From JBMNTQ01 sp050945815 (GTDB lineage: Bacteria > Bacillota > Clostridia > Christensenellales > JBMNTQ01), in contig JBMNTQ010000124.1 of assembly GCA_050945815.1 (NCBI GenBank), positions 1-5,930 of the forward strand: a stretch of 5,930 nucleotides of DNA, read 5' to 3'. Position numbers and translations under genes: made by a program. The notes beneath the pieces are model-generated. The model did no database searches. It was not told the origin of the DNA and worked only from the letters and a program-made list of their open reading frames with translations. Shown here piece after piece: positions 1 through 5,647 of the stretch; the stretch's first letter is position 1; each line of letters starts with the position of its first letter.

Positions 1-47
1 GTATGCGCGAAAATACCTTTATACTGGTATTGCATAAAAGAAAGAGA

Positions 48-79
48 TGGAAATCTGGACATGTGGGTTCAGATTTCCA
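48..79 (-). terminator. Hairpin terminator of the activase gene
   Basis: A perfect 10-bp inverted repeat (TGGAAATCTG at 48-57, CAGATTTCCA at 70-79) encloses a 12-base loop that can add three further pairs (G·U, A-U, C-G). Read on the minus strand, the stem is followed at once by the T-rich stretch TCTCTTTCTTTTATG, and it lies about 45 bases past the stop of the large minus-strand gene. This is the expected form and place for a Rho-independent terminator. A second, weaker hairpin (AATACC 12-17 / GGTATT 26-31) follows further downstream. On the plus strand the stem is followed by a less T-rich run, so two-way action is possible but less likely. Confidence 0.7.
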
Positions 80-124
80 CCGTTGTTTAATTTTATAGGT
101 GTATTCAAACGAACACATATTGTT

Positions 125-3100
125 TTAATACATGGCCTCATGAAGAAAAGTATCAATTTTAAGCCTGTTCACAGGATCGTCCGTGCCATCAAATCGAATG
201 TTTAAAAGGGGGGCCTTTGATCCGTGCGGCGCCAAGTCCAGTATTGACTGGGTGTTTTCATGCTGTGAGGCTGCCGCAATGATTCCAAGCAGCTTTGGAT
301 GGGTAAAAGCTGCCTTTTGGCGGCGATATTCCGCATAGCCGCCGGAGCACACATCATAATCGCTGCTTTGCTGTTGCGACGTCGTCTTGCTTGGCGCGCC
401 GAACACACTGCCCTGTCCCATGGCGGCGGAAACCCTTGCCATAAGCTGTGCCATGCTGCCATAAACGGCAAAGCCATCGGCGTTTTTCCATTCAGACAGC
501 AGCATTTCGCTTAAAGGCGCAAAACGGACTGCAACACCATGATCACGGATTGTTTGCAGGATGATTTTATGGAAAAGTGGATTCATCATGCAGCCGGGTT
601 CTCCGATTACAAGATAGAAGCTTTCTGCAACGTTGCTGCCCTTTGCCCATCGGATCAGCGTTGTATCATCCGGAATCCCCAGGCGGAAGGCTTCCTCCAT
701 CTCTGAAACCAGTGCGTCATTTCCGGCGCAAAGCGCAATGTCTCCCGCAAGTGAAATGCGAAATAATGCGTCTGCGTGCTTTTCACGCAGGGGCAGTTTA
801 TCGATATTGGGGGCGGTGACAGAGAGCTTCTCCGTGAGCTTTCGATGCACAAAGTAGGCATAGAGACCATCGGCTTCCGCTCCGTTGTTTTGCGGGTATA
901 ATAGCTGCAGCTTGTTGTGATTTTTCGCCTCTAACGAAACAGCGCCCAGCAGCGCGGTTAGGGAAAAGCATTCCTTGCCGCGCATATATGAGCGGCCCTC
1001 CTTCAGGCTGTCGGGTGAGGTGGGCGCAAGCTGAACCACATCAAAGCCTTTGCCATGTAGATGTGCCGCCAGCAGGCGGGAATAGGGGTACCTATATGGA
1101 ATCGCTACAGGGCAGTCCGGCTTTAATGCTTGAATCTCATCAGAAAACCCGGCTGATTTTGGGGCGGATGACGGCTTTGCAATATGCTCCGATCTTTTTT
1201 TATGAGAGAGCACACTGTTGATAAAGGCATCCAAACGGGTAATGACCCCGACATTGGAAGAATGCTCGTCAACCTCAATCTGCAAATACGGCTTGCCCTT
1301 CATTTCATCTTCAACCCAGTGGGACACGAGGGTGTCCGGCCCGCAACCGTGGTAGGTTAGGTAGACCGCGTATAGATTCGGCGCTTCGGCAATCGATTTT
1401 GCCGTAAGCATGGCGCGGGATGCAAACGGCCAGTAGAGCGCTTCCCGCGTTTGCGAATTCATCGCTTCTACCACTTTGGGCAGTTGTTTGGGCACGGCAA
1501 GCTGGTAGCCCCTTTCGGCCATCATGCTTTGGAGATTCAAGCTGAGCACCGAGTCTTTGGCGCAATATCCTCGGCTAATCAGCACAAAGATTGGTTTATC
1601 GCTGTTTTCGTAGTCCATGATCGGCGCAAAAGCACCCCTCCCGCTTGGGTGTGTTTTACCCTTGTGTAAGGCCTTGGAAATGGCGCGTTCTTCCTCGGGG
1701 ATTGATTTACCACGCCCGGGCCCCTCGTTCTTACGCCCTTCTCGCTTTGGCATGGCGGCGGCGCTTTGCTCCATGGCACTCTGGCACGCGGACTCGCTGT
1801 GTCCTAGCTGTAGCCCGGCCTGATACAGCGCAGGCAAGACCTTTTCATACCCTTCGGATAGATCGAGCACGGGCGCAATCATGGATACATTCTGCTCCTT
1901 TATATTGAGCGACTCGGCAAGCATGGAGGGGGCGCTATGCATGTAGACGCAGGCGCAGTTGGCTCCTGCCCCAGGGCTTTGATCCTCAAGGGATACAAGC
2001 GACGGCATAAAAAGATAGTCTATGCCAACGTCCAGAAGCTGCGCAACATGCCCCATGGCAAGCTTGAGCGGATAGCACACCTCTGTGCGGGCGTGGGATT
2101 GGGCACGCTGGGTGGTCTTTTCGGAGCTATCATCCGAAAGGATTACATTGTATCCAAGCTGCTGAAAAAATGCGCTCGCAACCGGAAAAATGTTGTAGAT
2201 ATACAATGCACGAGGCATTCCGATGGTTTTTTTGTTTGGATCTTTGTCATTTTTGTGATTGAATAAAGAGAGTTTGGGCGCTTTTGTATCGGTATCCTCC
2301 GCTGTTTTGTGCCTGTCGATGTCTGATTCCTCTATGGCATCGCCATCAAGGCAGGTAAGACCCTTAAAGGTACTTGCCGATTCGCCAATGTTGTTTTTCG
2401 CCAGCAGTGCGGCACCAACTGCGCCATTCACGTGGAAATAGCGGCCGACTTGAGTGCGCCGTCCAAAACGTTCCTTAAAAGCGGCTATAATCGCCGGATT
2501 ATAAGCTACGCCGCCCAGCAGCAGAATATTCTTGCCGACCGGCCTTGCACCCACAACCCGGCTGAGGTAATTGCTGACAATGGAGTAGCACAAGCCGGCT
2601 GCAAGATCCTCCTTGGATGCTCCGTCGGCAAGATGCGCGCCTATGTTGCTTTCAATCAGCACGGTGCACTGATCCCCGAGCTGTACGGGCGCTTTTGCGG
2701 CAAGGGCGGTTTTGCCAAATTCCTCAATGGGGACGCCCAGCTTGGCTGCCTGTTCTTCTATAAAGGCACCGGTTCCTGCCGCGCAGATTTTATTCATCTC
2801 GAAATTCCGGACTAAGGTATCTGTAATGCTGATATACTTTGAGTCCTGCCCGCCAATCTCCATCACGGTGTCCACTTCGGGCATAAAGTGCGCAGCAGCA
2901 GCGGCTTGCGCGGTAATTTCATCCTGCACCGTATCCGCCCCAATCAAGCGCCCGATATAATGCCGCCCCGAGCCGGTGGTTGCGGCAGCTCGAATCTTTA
3001 AATCAGAGCCAAATTGCTGCTTTAATTCCTCAAGCCCTTGGGCTACAGCCCCTTTGGGGTCACCCTTGGTGCGCAGATAGGAGAAGTGGACGACCTCTTC

Positions 3101-4075
3101 CTTCTTATTCAGCAAAACTAGGTTTGTGCTGGTGCTGCCTATGTCGATGCCCAGATAATACTCGGCATCAGGCAAAAAGGGCTGCAATTTTTGCAGGCTG
3201 CCCAGGTCGATATTCGGGTCTTGTAAGGGCGGAAGGGCAGATGCTTCACTTTTGGGTGCAACGGTTTCTTCAAGAATGTGCGTAAGCGCGCTCGCGCCCA
3301 CCTTCCGCCCCATCTCTTTGGCCAAAAGTGCGGTGCCAATAGCGGTAACAACGGGGGATGCATCCAGCACCAACAGCTCATCGGCATCCAGCTTAAATAC
3401 GTCCTTCACAGCGTCGATAACGCCCTTGTTCAGCGCGGTTCCCCCGGCTAATAGCACCGGCTTCTGCAAGGGCAGCTTTCCCGCGACCGAGGCCTTATAA
3501 TTGCGTACCACCGCATAGCACAATCCAAGCAGGATATCTTCCATGCTTGTGCCTGCCTGTTGGCTGTGGATGATATCGGTTTTGGCAAAAACACTGCAGC
3601 GGCCTGCAATGGGCGCGATATTTTCTGCCTTGGCTACCCGATCCGAATAGGCCTCTAGGGGAAGGCCTAGACGCTGCATTTGAGCGGCAAAGAACGAGCC
3701 TGTTCCTGCCGAGCAGTTGTCGTTTAAGGCGAATTGAATATGGCTTTTTTGGAGATCCACAACATATTTTGCGCTCCCGCCGCCAATTTCCATGACCGAA
3801 GCGGCATCGGGTGCGACATAGCGAGCGCCGGCAGCCAAAGCCGAAACTTCGTTTACCGATGGCAGATTCAGCATTTTCGAGCCGGAGCCGCTGGCGGCAA
3901 TTGTATATACGCTATCCTCCGCCAGCATTGTAGTCAACTCCCGTTGTAAAAGCTTTCTATTTTCCTTTGCTGCACCTTTAAGCAGCAGATATTTTTCCCC
4001 TATAAGCTCCCCTTGTTCGCTCAGCAAGGCCAGACAAGCCGAGGCAGAGCCAATGTCTATTCCAATATAATGCAT
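125..4075 (-). CDS. Giant acyl-CoA dehydratase activase-related protein (two BcrAD/BadFG domains + DUF2229 + dehydratase-like C-terminus)
   Basis: A 1316-residue cytosolic protein. Seen: activase domain 1 (about 1-255) opens with GIDIGSAS and carries NCSAGTG (Cys121), GRCSVFAK (Cys160) and LLAGGTALN. Domain 2 (about 307-560) repeats this as GIDIGSTSTN, GGQDSK (408-413), ICAAGTGAF (Cys431), DQCTVLIES (Cys470) and LLLGGVAYN. A DUF2229/COG3580-like region starts at about 617 (IGMPRALYIYN, VCYPLKLAMGH with Cys667, Cys707). A charged linker lies at about 770-815. The COG3581-like C-terminus has GCGPD (Cys911), DEHSSNVGVITR and GKECFS (Cys1036). Known: HgdC-type activases bind ATP through an actin/Hsp70-like fold and pass a low-potential electron from a bridging [4Fe-4S] cluster to 2-hydroxyacyl-CoA dehydratases or double-cubane proteins. 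Inferred: an ATP-driven reductase of unknown substrate. Related fusions in Clostridia are, from memory, often somewhat longer (about 1400 residues). The start is fixed by AGGAGA five bases upstream. No separate dehydratase subunits are nearby. Confidence 0.93.
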   Translation of the reverse strand: MHYIGIDIGSASACLALLSEQGELIGEKYLLLKGAAKENRKLLQRELTTMLAEDSVYTIAASGSGSKMLNLPSVNEVSALAAGARYVAPDAASVMEIGGGSAKYVVDLQKSHIQFALNDNCSAGTGSFFAAQMQRLGLPLEAYSDRVAKAENIAPIAGRCSVFAKTDIIHSQQAGTSMEDILLGLCYAVVRNYKASVAGKLPLQKPVLLAGGTALNKGVIDAVKDVFKLDADELLVLDASPVVTAIGTALLAKEMGRKVGASALTHILEETVAPKSEASALPPLQDPNIDLGSLQKLQPFLPDAEYYLGIDIGSTSTNLVLLNKKEEVVHFSYLRTKGDPKGAVAQGLEELKQQFGSDLKIRAAATTGSGRHYIGRLIGADTVQDEITAQAAAAAHFMPEVDTVMEIGGQDSKYISITDTLVRNFEMNKICAAGTGAFIEEQAAKLGVPIEEFGKTALAAKAPVQLGDQCTVLIESNIGAHLADGASKEDLAAGLCYSIVSNYLSRVVGARPVGKNILLLGGVAYNPAIIAAFKERFGRRTQVGRYFHVNGAVGAALLAKNNIGESASTFKGLTCLDGDAIEESDIDRHKTAEDTDTKAPKLSLFNHKNDKDPNKKTIGMPRALYIYNIFPVASAFFQQLGYNVILSDDSSEKTTQRAQSHARTEVCYPLKLAMGHVAQLLDVGIDYLFMPSLVSLEDQSPGAGANCACVYMHSAPSMLAESLNIKEQNVSMIAPVLDLSEGYEKVLPALYQAGLQLGHSESACQSAMEQSAAAMPKREGRKNEGPGRGKSIPEEERAISKALHKGKTHPSGRGAFAPIMDYENSDKPIFVLISRGYCAKDSVLSLNLQSMMAERGYQLAVPKQLPKVVEAMNSQTREALYWPFASRAMLTAKSIAEAPNLYAVYLTYHGCGPDTLVSHWVEDEMKGKPYLQIEVDEHSSNVGVITRLDAFINSVLSHKKRSEHIAKPSSAPKSAGFSDEIQALKPDCPVAIPYRYPYSRLLAAHLHGKGFDVVQLAPTSPDSLKEGRSYMRGKECFSLTALLGAVSLEAKNHNKLQLLYPQNNGAEADGLYAYFVHRKLTEKLSVTAPNIDKLPLREKHADALFRISLAGDIALCAGNDALVSEMEEAFRLGIPDDTTLIRWAKGSNVAESFYLVIGEPGCMMNPLFHKIILQTIRDHGVAVRFAPLSEMLLSEWKNADGFAVYGSMAQLMARVSAAMGQGSVFGAPSKTTSQQQSSDYDVCSGGYAEYRRQKAAFTHPKLLGIIAAASQHENTQSILDLAPHGSKAPLLNIRFDGTDDPVNRLKIDTFLHEAMY

Positions 4076-4080
4076 GCAAT

Positions 4081-4086
4081 TCTCCT
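4081..4086 (-). promoter_or_regulatory. Ribosome binding site of the activase gene
   Basis: The minus strand reads AGGAGA, then the five bases ATTGC, then ATG at 4075-4073. This near-perfect Shine-Dalgarno match decides the start codon. The protein then begins MHYIGIDIGS, with the phosphate-binding motif only a few residues in, as in other activases. Confidence 0.88.
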
Positions 4087-4148
4087 AAAGATCGTATTTT
4101 TTGCTGCCTGATGTTTTTGGAAGGCACGTTAGATGCTGCAAAAACCAT

Positions 4149-4177
4149 TTGACAGGTAAGCTGTTTTATTATATCAT
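4149..4177 (+). promoter_or_regulatory. Sigma-A-type promoter for the MarR-family gene
   Basis: TTGACA (4149-4154, full consensus) is followed by a 17-base spacer and TATCAT (4172-4177, five of six consensus bases). Transcription would start near 4184, giving a leader of about 45 bases before the GTG start. The -10 box overlaps the -10 box of the opposite promoter. Confidence 0.72.
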
Positions 4178-4197
4178 AAAATTGATTGTATTTGCAA
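4168..4197 (-). promoter_or_regulatory. Sigma-A-type promoter for the activase gene
   Basis: On the minus strand TTGCAA (4197-4192) is followed by an 18-base spacer and a perfect TATAAT (4173-4168). Transcription would start near 4161, leaving a leader of about 85 bases. The box shares bases 4172-4173 with the -10 of the MarR promoter, so the two polymerases could not easily bind at once. Confidence 0.65.
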
Positions 4198-4212
4198 CTA
4201 TTGAATAATCAA
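4182..4212. promoter_or_regulatory. Candidate MarR operator(s) in the divergent promoter region
   Basis: Two imperfect dyads are visible. The inner one, TATTTGCAACTA (4189-4200), pairs at five of six positions around the self-complementary TTGCAA, which is also the candidate -35 of the activase promoter. The outer one pairs TTGATT (4182-4187) with AATCAA (4207-4212). MarR dimers commonly bind short AT-rich palindromes over the promoters of their own and divergent genes. A protein on this DNA would cover the activase -35 and the start region of the MarR transcript. Which dyad, if either, is used cannot be told from one sequence. Confidence 0.45.
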
Positions 4213-4215
4213 CAA

Positions 4216-4227
4216 AGGGGGAGAGGG
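4216..4227 (+). promoter_or_regulatory. Ribosome binding site deciding a GTG start
   Basis: AGGGGGAG (4216-4223) lies eight bases before GTG at 4232, with a second purine run AGAGGG (4222-4227) four bases before it. No ATG in this frame lies close to a comparable site, so the GTG is the preferred start of the MarR-family gene. Confidence 0.78.
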
Positions 4228-4231
4228 TAGG

Positions 4232-4666
4232 GTGGATAATCTAAATATTTTACGGAAACTGGATGATTTGTCAAATTTCCGAAGGGAGATCAGCCGTTCG
4301 CTCGACACAAGCACACTGAATTTATCCATAAATAAAACGCAAAAACAGGTTTTAATGGCAATTTTGAGGACAACAGAGAATAATATGACCGACTTAAGCG
4401 AGCAGATTGGCCTGGAGAAAAGCACGCTGACCCGTACGGTCGATTCGCTCATTGAGGAAGGGCTTGTGACCCGATCCTCCGGCATTCAGGATCGGCGAAC
4501 GATTACTTGCGCGCTGACCGAAAGGGGGCAGGCTATCGCCAATCAGCTGGATCAGCTGATGCGTGGACATCTTGAGAGTATTCTCTCTGGCTTATCTGAA
4601 AACGAAAGAATTGAATTGAATGAAAAGCTTTCCGACTGTGTTCGTTTATTAAAAAACCATAGCTAA
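4232..4666 (+). CDS. MarR-family winged helix-turn-helix transcriptional regulator
   Basis: A 144-residue cytosolic DNA-binding protein, the usual MarR length, started by GTG. Seen: an N-terminal helical part (about 1-30), a helix-turn-helix (MTDLSEQIGLEKSTLTRTV, 52-70) with recognition helix at about 63-79, then the beta-wing with the family hallmark DRR (87-89) in GIQDRRTITCALTERG, and a long C-terminal dimerisation helix region (100-141). Cys93 and Cys136 are present, but Cys93 lies in the wing and nothing shows a redox-sensing role. Known: MarR proteins act as dimers, usually as repressors relieved by small ligands or oxidation. Inferred: it regulates itself and the divergent activase gene, because the two promoters overlap. 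The ligand is unknown, though an acyl-CoA or aromatic acid would suit the neighbour. No strong classical terminator follows directly. A T-run (4712-4717) and the hairpins of repeat copy A come next. Confidence 0.93.
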   Translation: MDNLNILRKLDDLSNFRREISRSLDTSTLNLSINKTQKQVLMAILRTTENNMTDLSEQIGLEKSTLTRTVDSLIEEGLVTRSSGIQDRRTITCALTERGQAIANQLDQLMRGHLESILSGLSENERIELNEKLSDCVRLLKNHS

Positions 4667-4700
4667 GATGTGCCTGCCCTGTTCAGACACAGCGAGGTGA

Positions 4701-4810
4701 GCGTTCGGCGGTTTTTTACGGCGCGGGCATAAAAATATCGCACACCATAACGATGTGCAATATCGATTTTCTTTGGCAACCCTTTCTTTTAGGAAAAAGA
4801 AAGGGTTGTG
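4701..4810. repeat. Intergenic hairpin repeat, copy A
   Basis: This stretch aligns with 5377-5500 (copy B). Shared blocks include GCACACCAT (4740-4748 / 5425-5433) and a 24-base identity (4767-4790 / 5455-5478), followed by AAAGAAAGGGTTGTG. Two inverted repeats are present: ATATCGCACA / TGTGCAATAT (4735-4744 / 4754-4763, one mismatch, a G·U wobble on the minus strand) and the strong stem described in the next entry. Copy A lacks the sequence that follows the second hairpin in copy B, so it appears shorter. No transposase or clear target duplication is seen. Confidence 0.7.
4777..4808. terminator. Strong 14-bp hairpin in repeat copy A, possible terminator
   Basis: CAACCCTTTCTTTT (4777-4790) pairs perfectly with AAAAGAAAGGGTTG (4795-4808) around a four-base loop, AGGA. 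It lies between the MarR gene and the convergent small ORF, so it could end transcription from either side. Neither strand has a real T-tract right after the stem, so it is not a textbook Rho-independent terminator. Its conservation in copy B suggests it is mainly a structural part of the repeat. Confidence 0.4.
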
Positions 4811-4819
4811 TTTGACTAT

Positions 4820-5065
4820 TTAGATGACATGGATTTCGGGCAAAGAAAACACACCATCAACCGACAGTGCGCGACTTGGGTGCAGCATCATGCTGGTGCC
4901 TTGTGCTATCAACAAAGATGCACCTCTCGGGGCGAATGATATTTCATCTATTTGATCAAGTGCTGCCTGTATCTCTGCACATGTCATAGTAGGCATTAAT
5001 GTGCCGCTTGTTTTTTCTGGTTTGGAATGAATTCTATGATAATTAACTTTAGTTGGTTTGCACAC
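4820..5065 (-). CDS. Hypothetical small protein, doubtful; 3' part resembles the intergenic repeat
   Basis: An 81-residue frame from GTG at 5065, or 58 residues from the internal ATG at residue 24 (MPTMTCAEIQAALDQID). I do not recognise it. No membrane segment, signal peptide or metal motif is visible. Residues 24-40 look like an ordinary amphipathic helix, which favours past or present coding, but no Shine-Dalgarno sequence precedes either start. The C-terminal part (about 47-75, GASLLIAQGT then ALSVDGV) matches, in the same frame, the translated minus strand of repeat copy B (RASLSLAA, stop, GT, then ALSFDGV), with 21 of 22 bases identical between 4850-4871 and 5426-5447. Its GTG lies two bases from the ATG of the plus-strand Cys-rich gene, so its promoter would have to lie inside that gene. 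It could be a remnant or a false ORF. Confidence 0.35.
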   Translation of the reverse strand: MCKPTKVNYHRIHSKPEKTSGTLMPTMTCAEIQAALDQIDEISFAPRGASLLIAQGTSMMLHPSRALSVDGVFSLPEIHVI

Positions 5066-5067
5066 AT

Positions 5068-5268
5068 ATGGTTAGATTTTGCACATGTACAGATACAAGT
5101 TGTAAGTTTCATCCCTCAAGACATGATAAAGGTTGTACGCCTTGCATTAGCAAAAACCTGAAGACTCAGGAAATACTCAGCTGTTTTTTTGATTTGATCG
5201 AGGGAGCAGGTTCCAGGGACGAGGGTTCATTTAAAACCTTTGCCCAAACCGTATTAAAACAAAAATAG
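5068..5268 (+). CDS. Cys-rich small protein, DUF6485-like
   Basis: A 66-residue soluble protein. Seen: an N-terminal FCTCTDTSC (Cys5, Cys7, Cys12), then FHPSRHDKGCTPC (His15, His19, Cys23, Cys26), CFF at 39-41, and a C-terminal SFKTFAQTV. The order C-x-C-x4-C, C-x2-C, CFF, SFxxFA fits what I recall of the DUF6485 family of short clostridial proteins, whose function is unknown. The six cysteines and two histidines suggest a bound metal, probably zinc, but this is inference. I chose ATG at 5068 because family members begin close to the CTC motif. A TTG at 5053 would add five residues. No clear Shine-Dalgarno site precedes either start. A TATGAT (5035-5040) could serve as a -10 box but lacks a good -35. 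It stands alone, with no operon partner. Confidence 0.75.
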   Translation: MVRFCTCTDTSCKFHPSRHDKGCTPCISKNLKTQEILSCFFDLIEGAGSRDEGSFKTFAQTVLKQK

Positions 5269-5277
5269 AAATGCTGT

Positions 5278-5299
5278 TGAAGATATTTTGTTATCTTCA
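5278..5299 (+). terminator. Small hairpin after the Cys-rich gene
   Basis: TGAAGATA (5278-5285) pairs perfectly with TATCTTCA (5292-5299) around a six-base loop, ten bases past the stop codon at 5268. The bases after it (CTTCATTCGG) are not a T-tract, so it would be a weak terminator at best, or an mRNA 3'-end stabiliser ahead of the larger hairpin at 5323. Confidence 0.35.
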
Positions 5300-5322
5300 C
5301 TTCATTCGGCTTCACAAATAAT

Positions 5323-5379
5323 CGTATGAAATAAAAATCCTGCCACGACTTTGCTTGGGCAGGATTCTTATTTCATGCG
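5323..5379. terminator. Long 22-bp hairpin, probable two-way terminator and repeat border
   Basis: Arms 5323-5344 and 5358-5379 are inverted copies matching at 20 of 22 positions (one G·U on the plus strand, one A·C). The core is AATCCTGCC / GGCAGGATT around a 13-base loop. The outer part, ATGAAATAA / TTATTTCAT, places A-rich DNA on one side of the GC-rich core and T-rich DNA on the other for both strands, the typical form of a bidirectional terminator. It lies downstream of the Cys-rich gene and touches repeat copy B, so it may also be one end of that repeat. Confidence 0.62.
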
Positions 5380-5552
5380 TGGCGGCGGCGAAAAGATGTC
5401 GCTACGACGTGGGGCAAAAATATTGCACACCATCAAACGACAGTGCGACATTGGTTTTCTTTGGCAACCCTTTCTTTTTTCTAGAAGAAAGGGTTGTGCC
5501 CTATGCTGCTAACGATAAAGATGCACGCTGATAAGCGCTGCCGCAGACGGCA
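5377..5552. repeat. Intergenic hairpin repeat, copy B (longer copy)
   Basis: Aligned with copy A over its left part: GCACACCAT, then the shared TTTGGCAACCCTTTC block, then stem CAACCCTTTCTT (5465-5476) / AAGAAAGGGTTG (5485-5496) with loop 5477-5484. It continues past copy A to a short stem TGCCG / CGGCA (5539-5543 / 5548-5552). Read on the minus strand it gives a frame, broken by TAG near 5505, that resembles the end of the small ORF at 4820-5065. The gene-free stretch 5269-5647 consists of the hairpins at 5278 and 5323, this repeat, and about 95 bases (5553-5647) in which only the weak hairpin at 5624 was seen. Confidence 0.7.
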
Positions 5553-5623
5553 AATCCAAGAAAGTGGTAATAATCAATTGCTATTGTACTCTCTTCACAT
5601 ATCGCATTAAAAGCCAAGTACAA

Positions 5624-5638
5624 AATTGCTTTGCAATT
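5624..5638 (-). terminator. Weak hairpin after the right-edge gene
   Basis: On the minus strand AATTGC-AAA-GCAATT is followed by TTGTACTT, about ten bases past the stop at 5648. With the last stem bases this gives a TTTT run. The stem is only six pairs and AT-rich, so termination here would be inefficient. Confidence 0.3.
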
Positions 5639-5647
5639 AAATATATG

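Noticed and set aside
98..116. Second terminator hairpin just after the activase stop (GTGT...ACAC)
   Set aside because: The stem needs a bulge after four pairs and has no following T-tract. The hairpin at 48-79 is far better.
1311..1908. Several 66-87 codon frames on both strands within the activase gene
   Set aside because: All overlap the intact dehydratase-like region, are rich in Arg, Pro and Cys as out-of-frame GC-rich translations usually are, and lack start signals.
1937..2815. Long plus-strand frames (109 and 127 codons) opposite the activase gene
   Set aside because: They lie wholly antisense to well-conserved activase and DUF2229 motifs, show no family features, and have no separate ribosome sites. 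They are shadows of the real frame.
4198..4485. Minus-strand 95-codon frame over the MarR gene and promoter region
   Set aside because: It is antisense to the clear MarR helix-turn-helix and also crosses the divergent promoters. The Ser-rich translation is typical of an opposite-strand shadow.
4667..4717. Classical Rho-independent terminator right after the MarR gene
   Set aside because: A T6 run exists at 4712-4717, but I could not find a stable stem immediately before it. The candidate CTGT/ACAG stem is four pairs and lies too far upstream.
4735..5500. Insertion sequence bounded by repeat copies A and B
   Set aside because: The copies are in the same orientation, differ in length, no transposase lies between them, and no target-site duplication could be identified.
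4701..5552. CRISPR array
   Set aside because: The repeated blocks are two diverged copies more than 600 bases apart, with internal hairpins and no regular spacers or cas genes.
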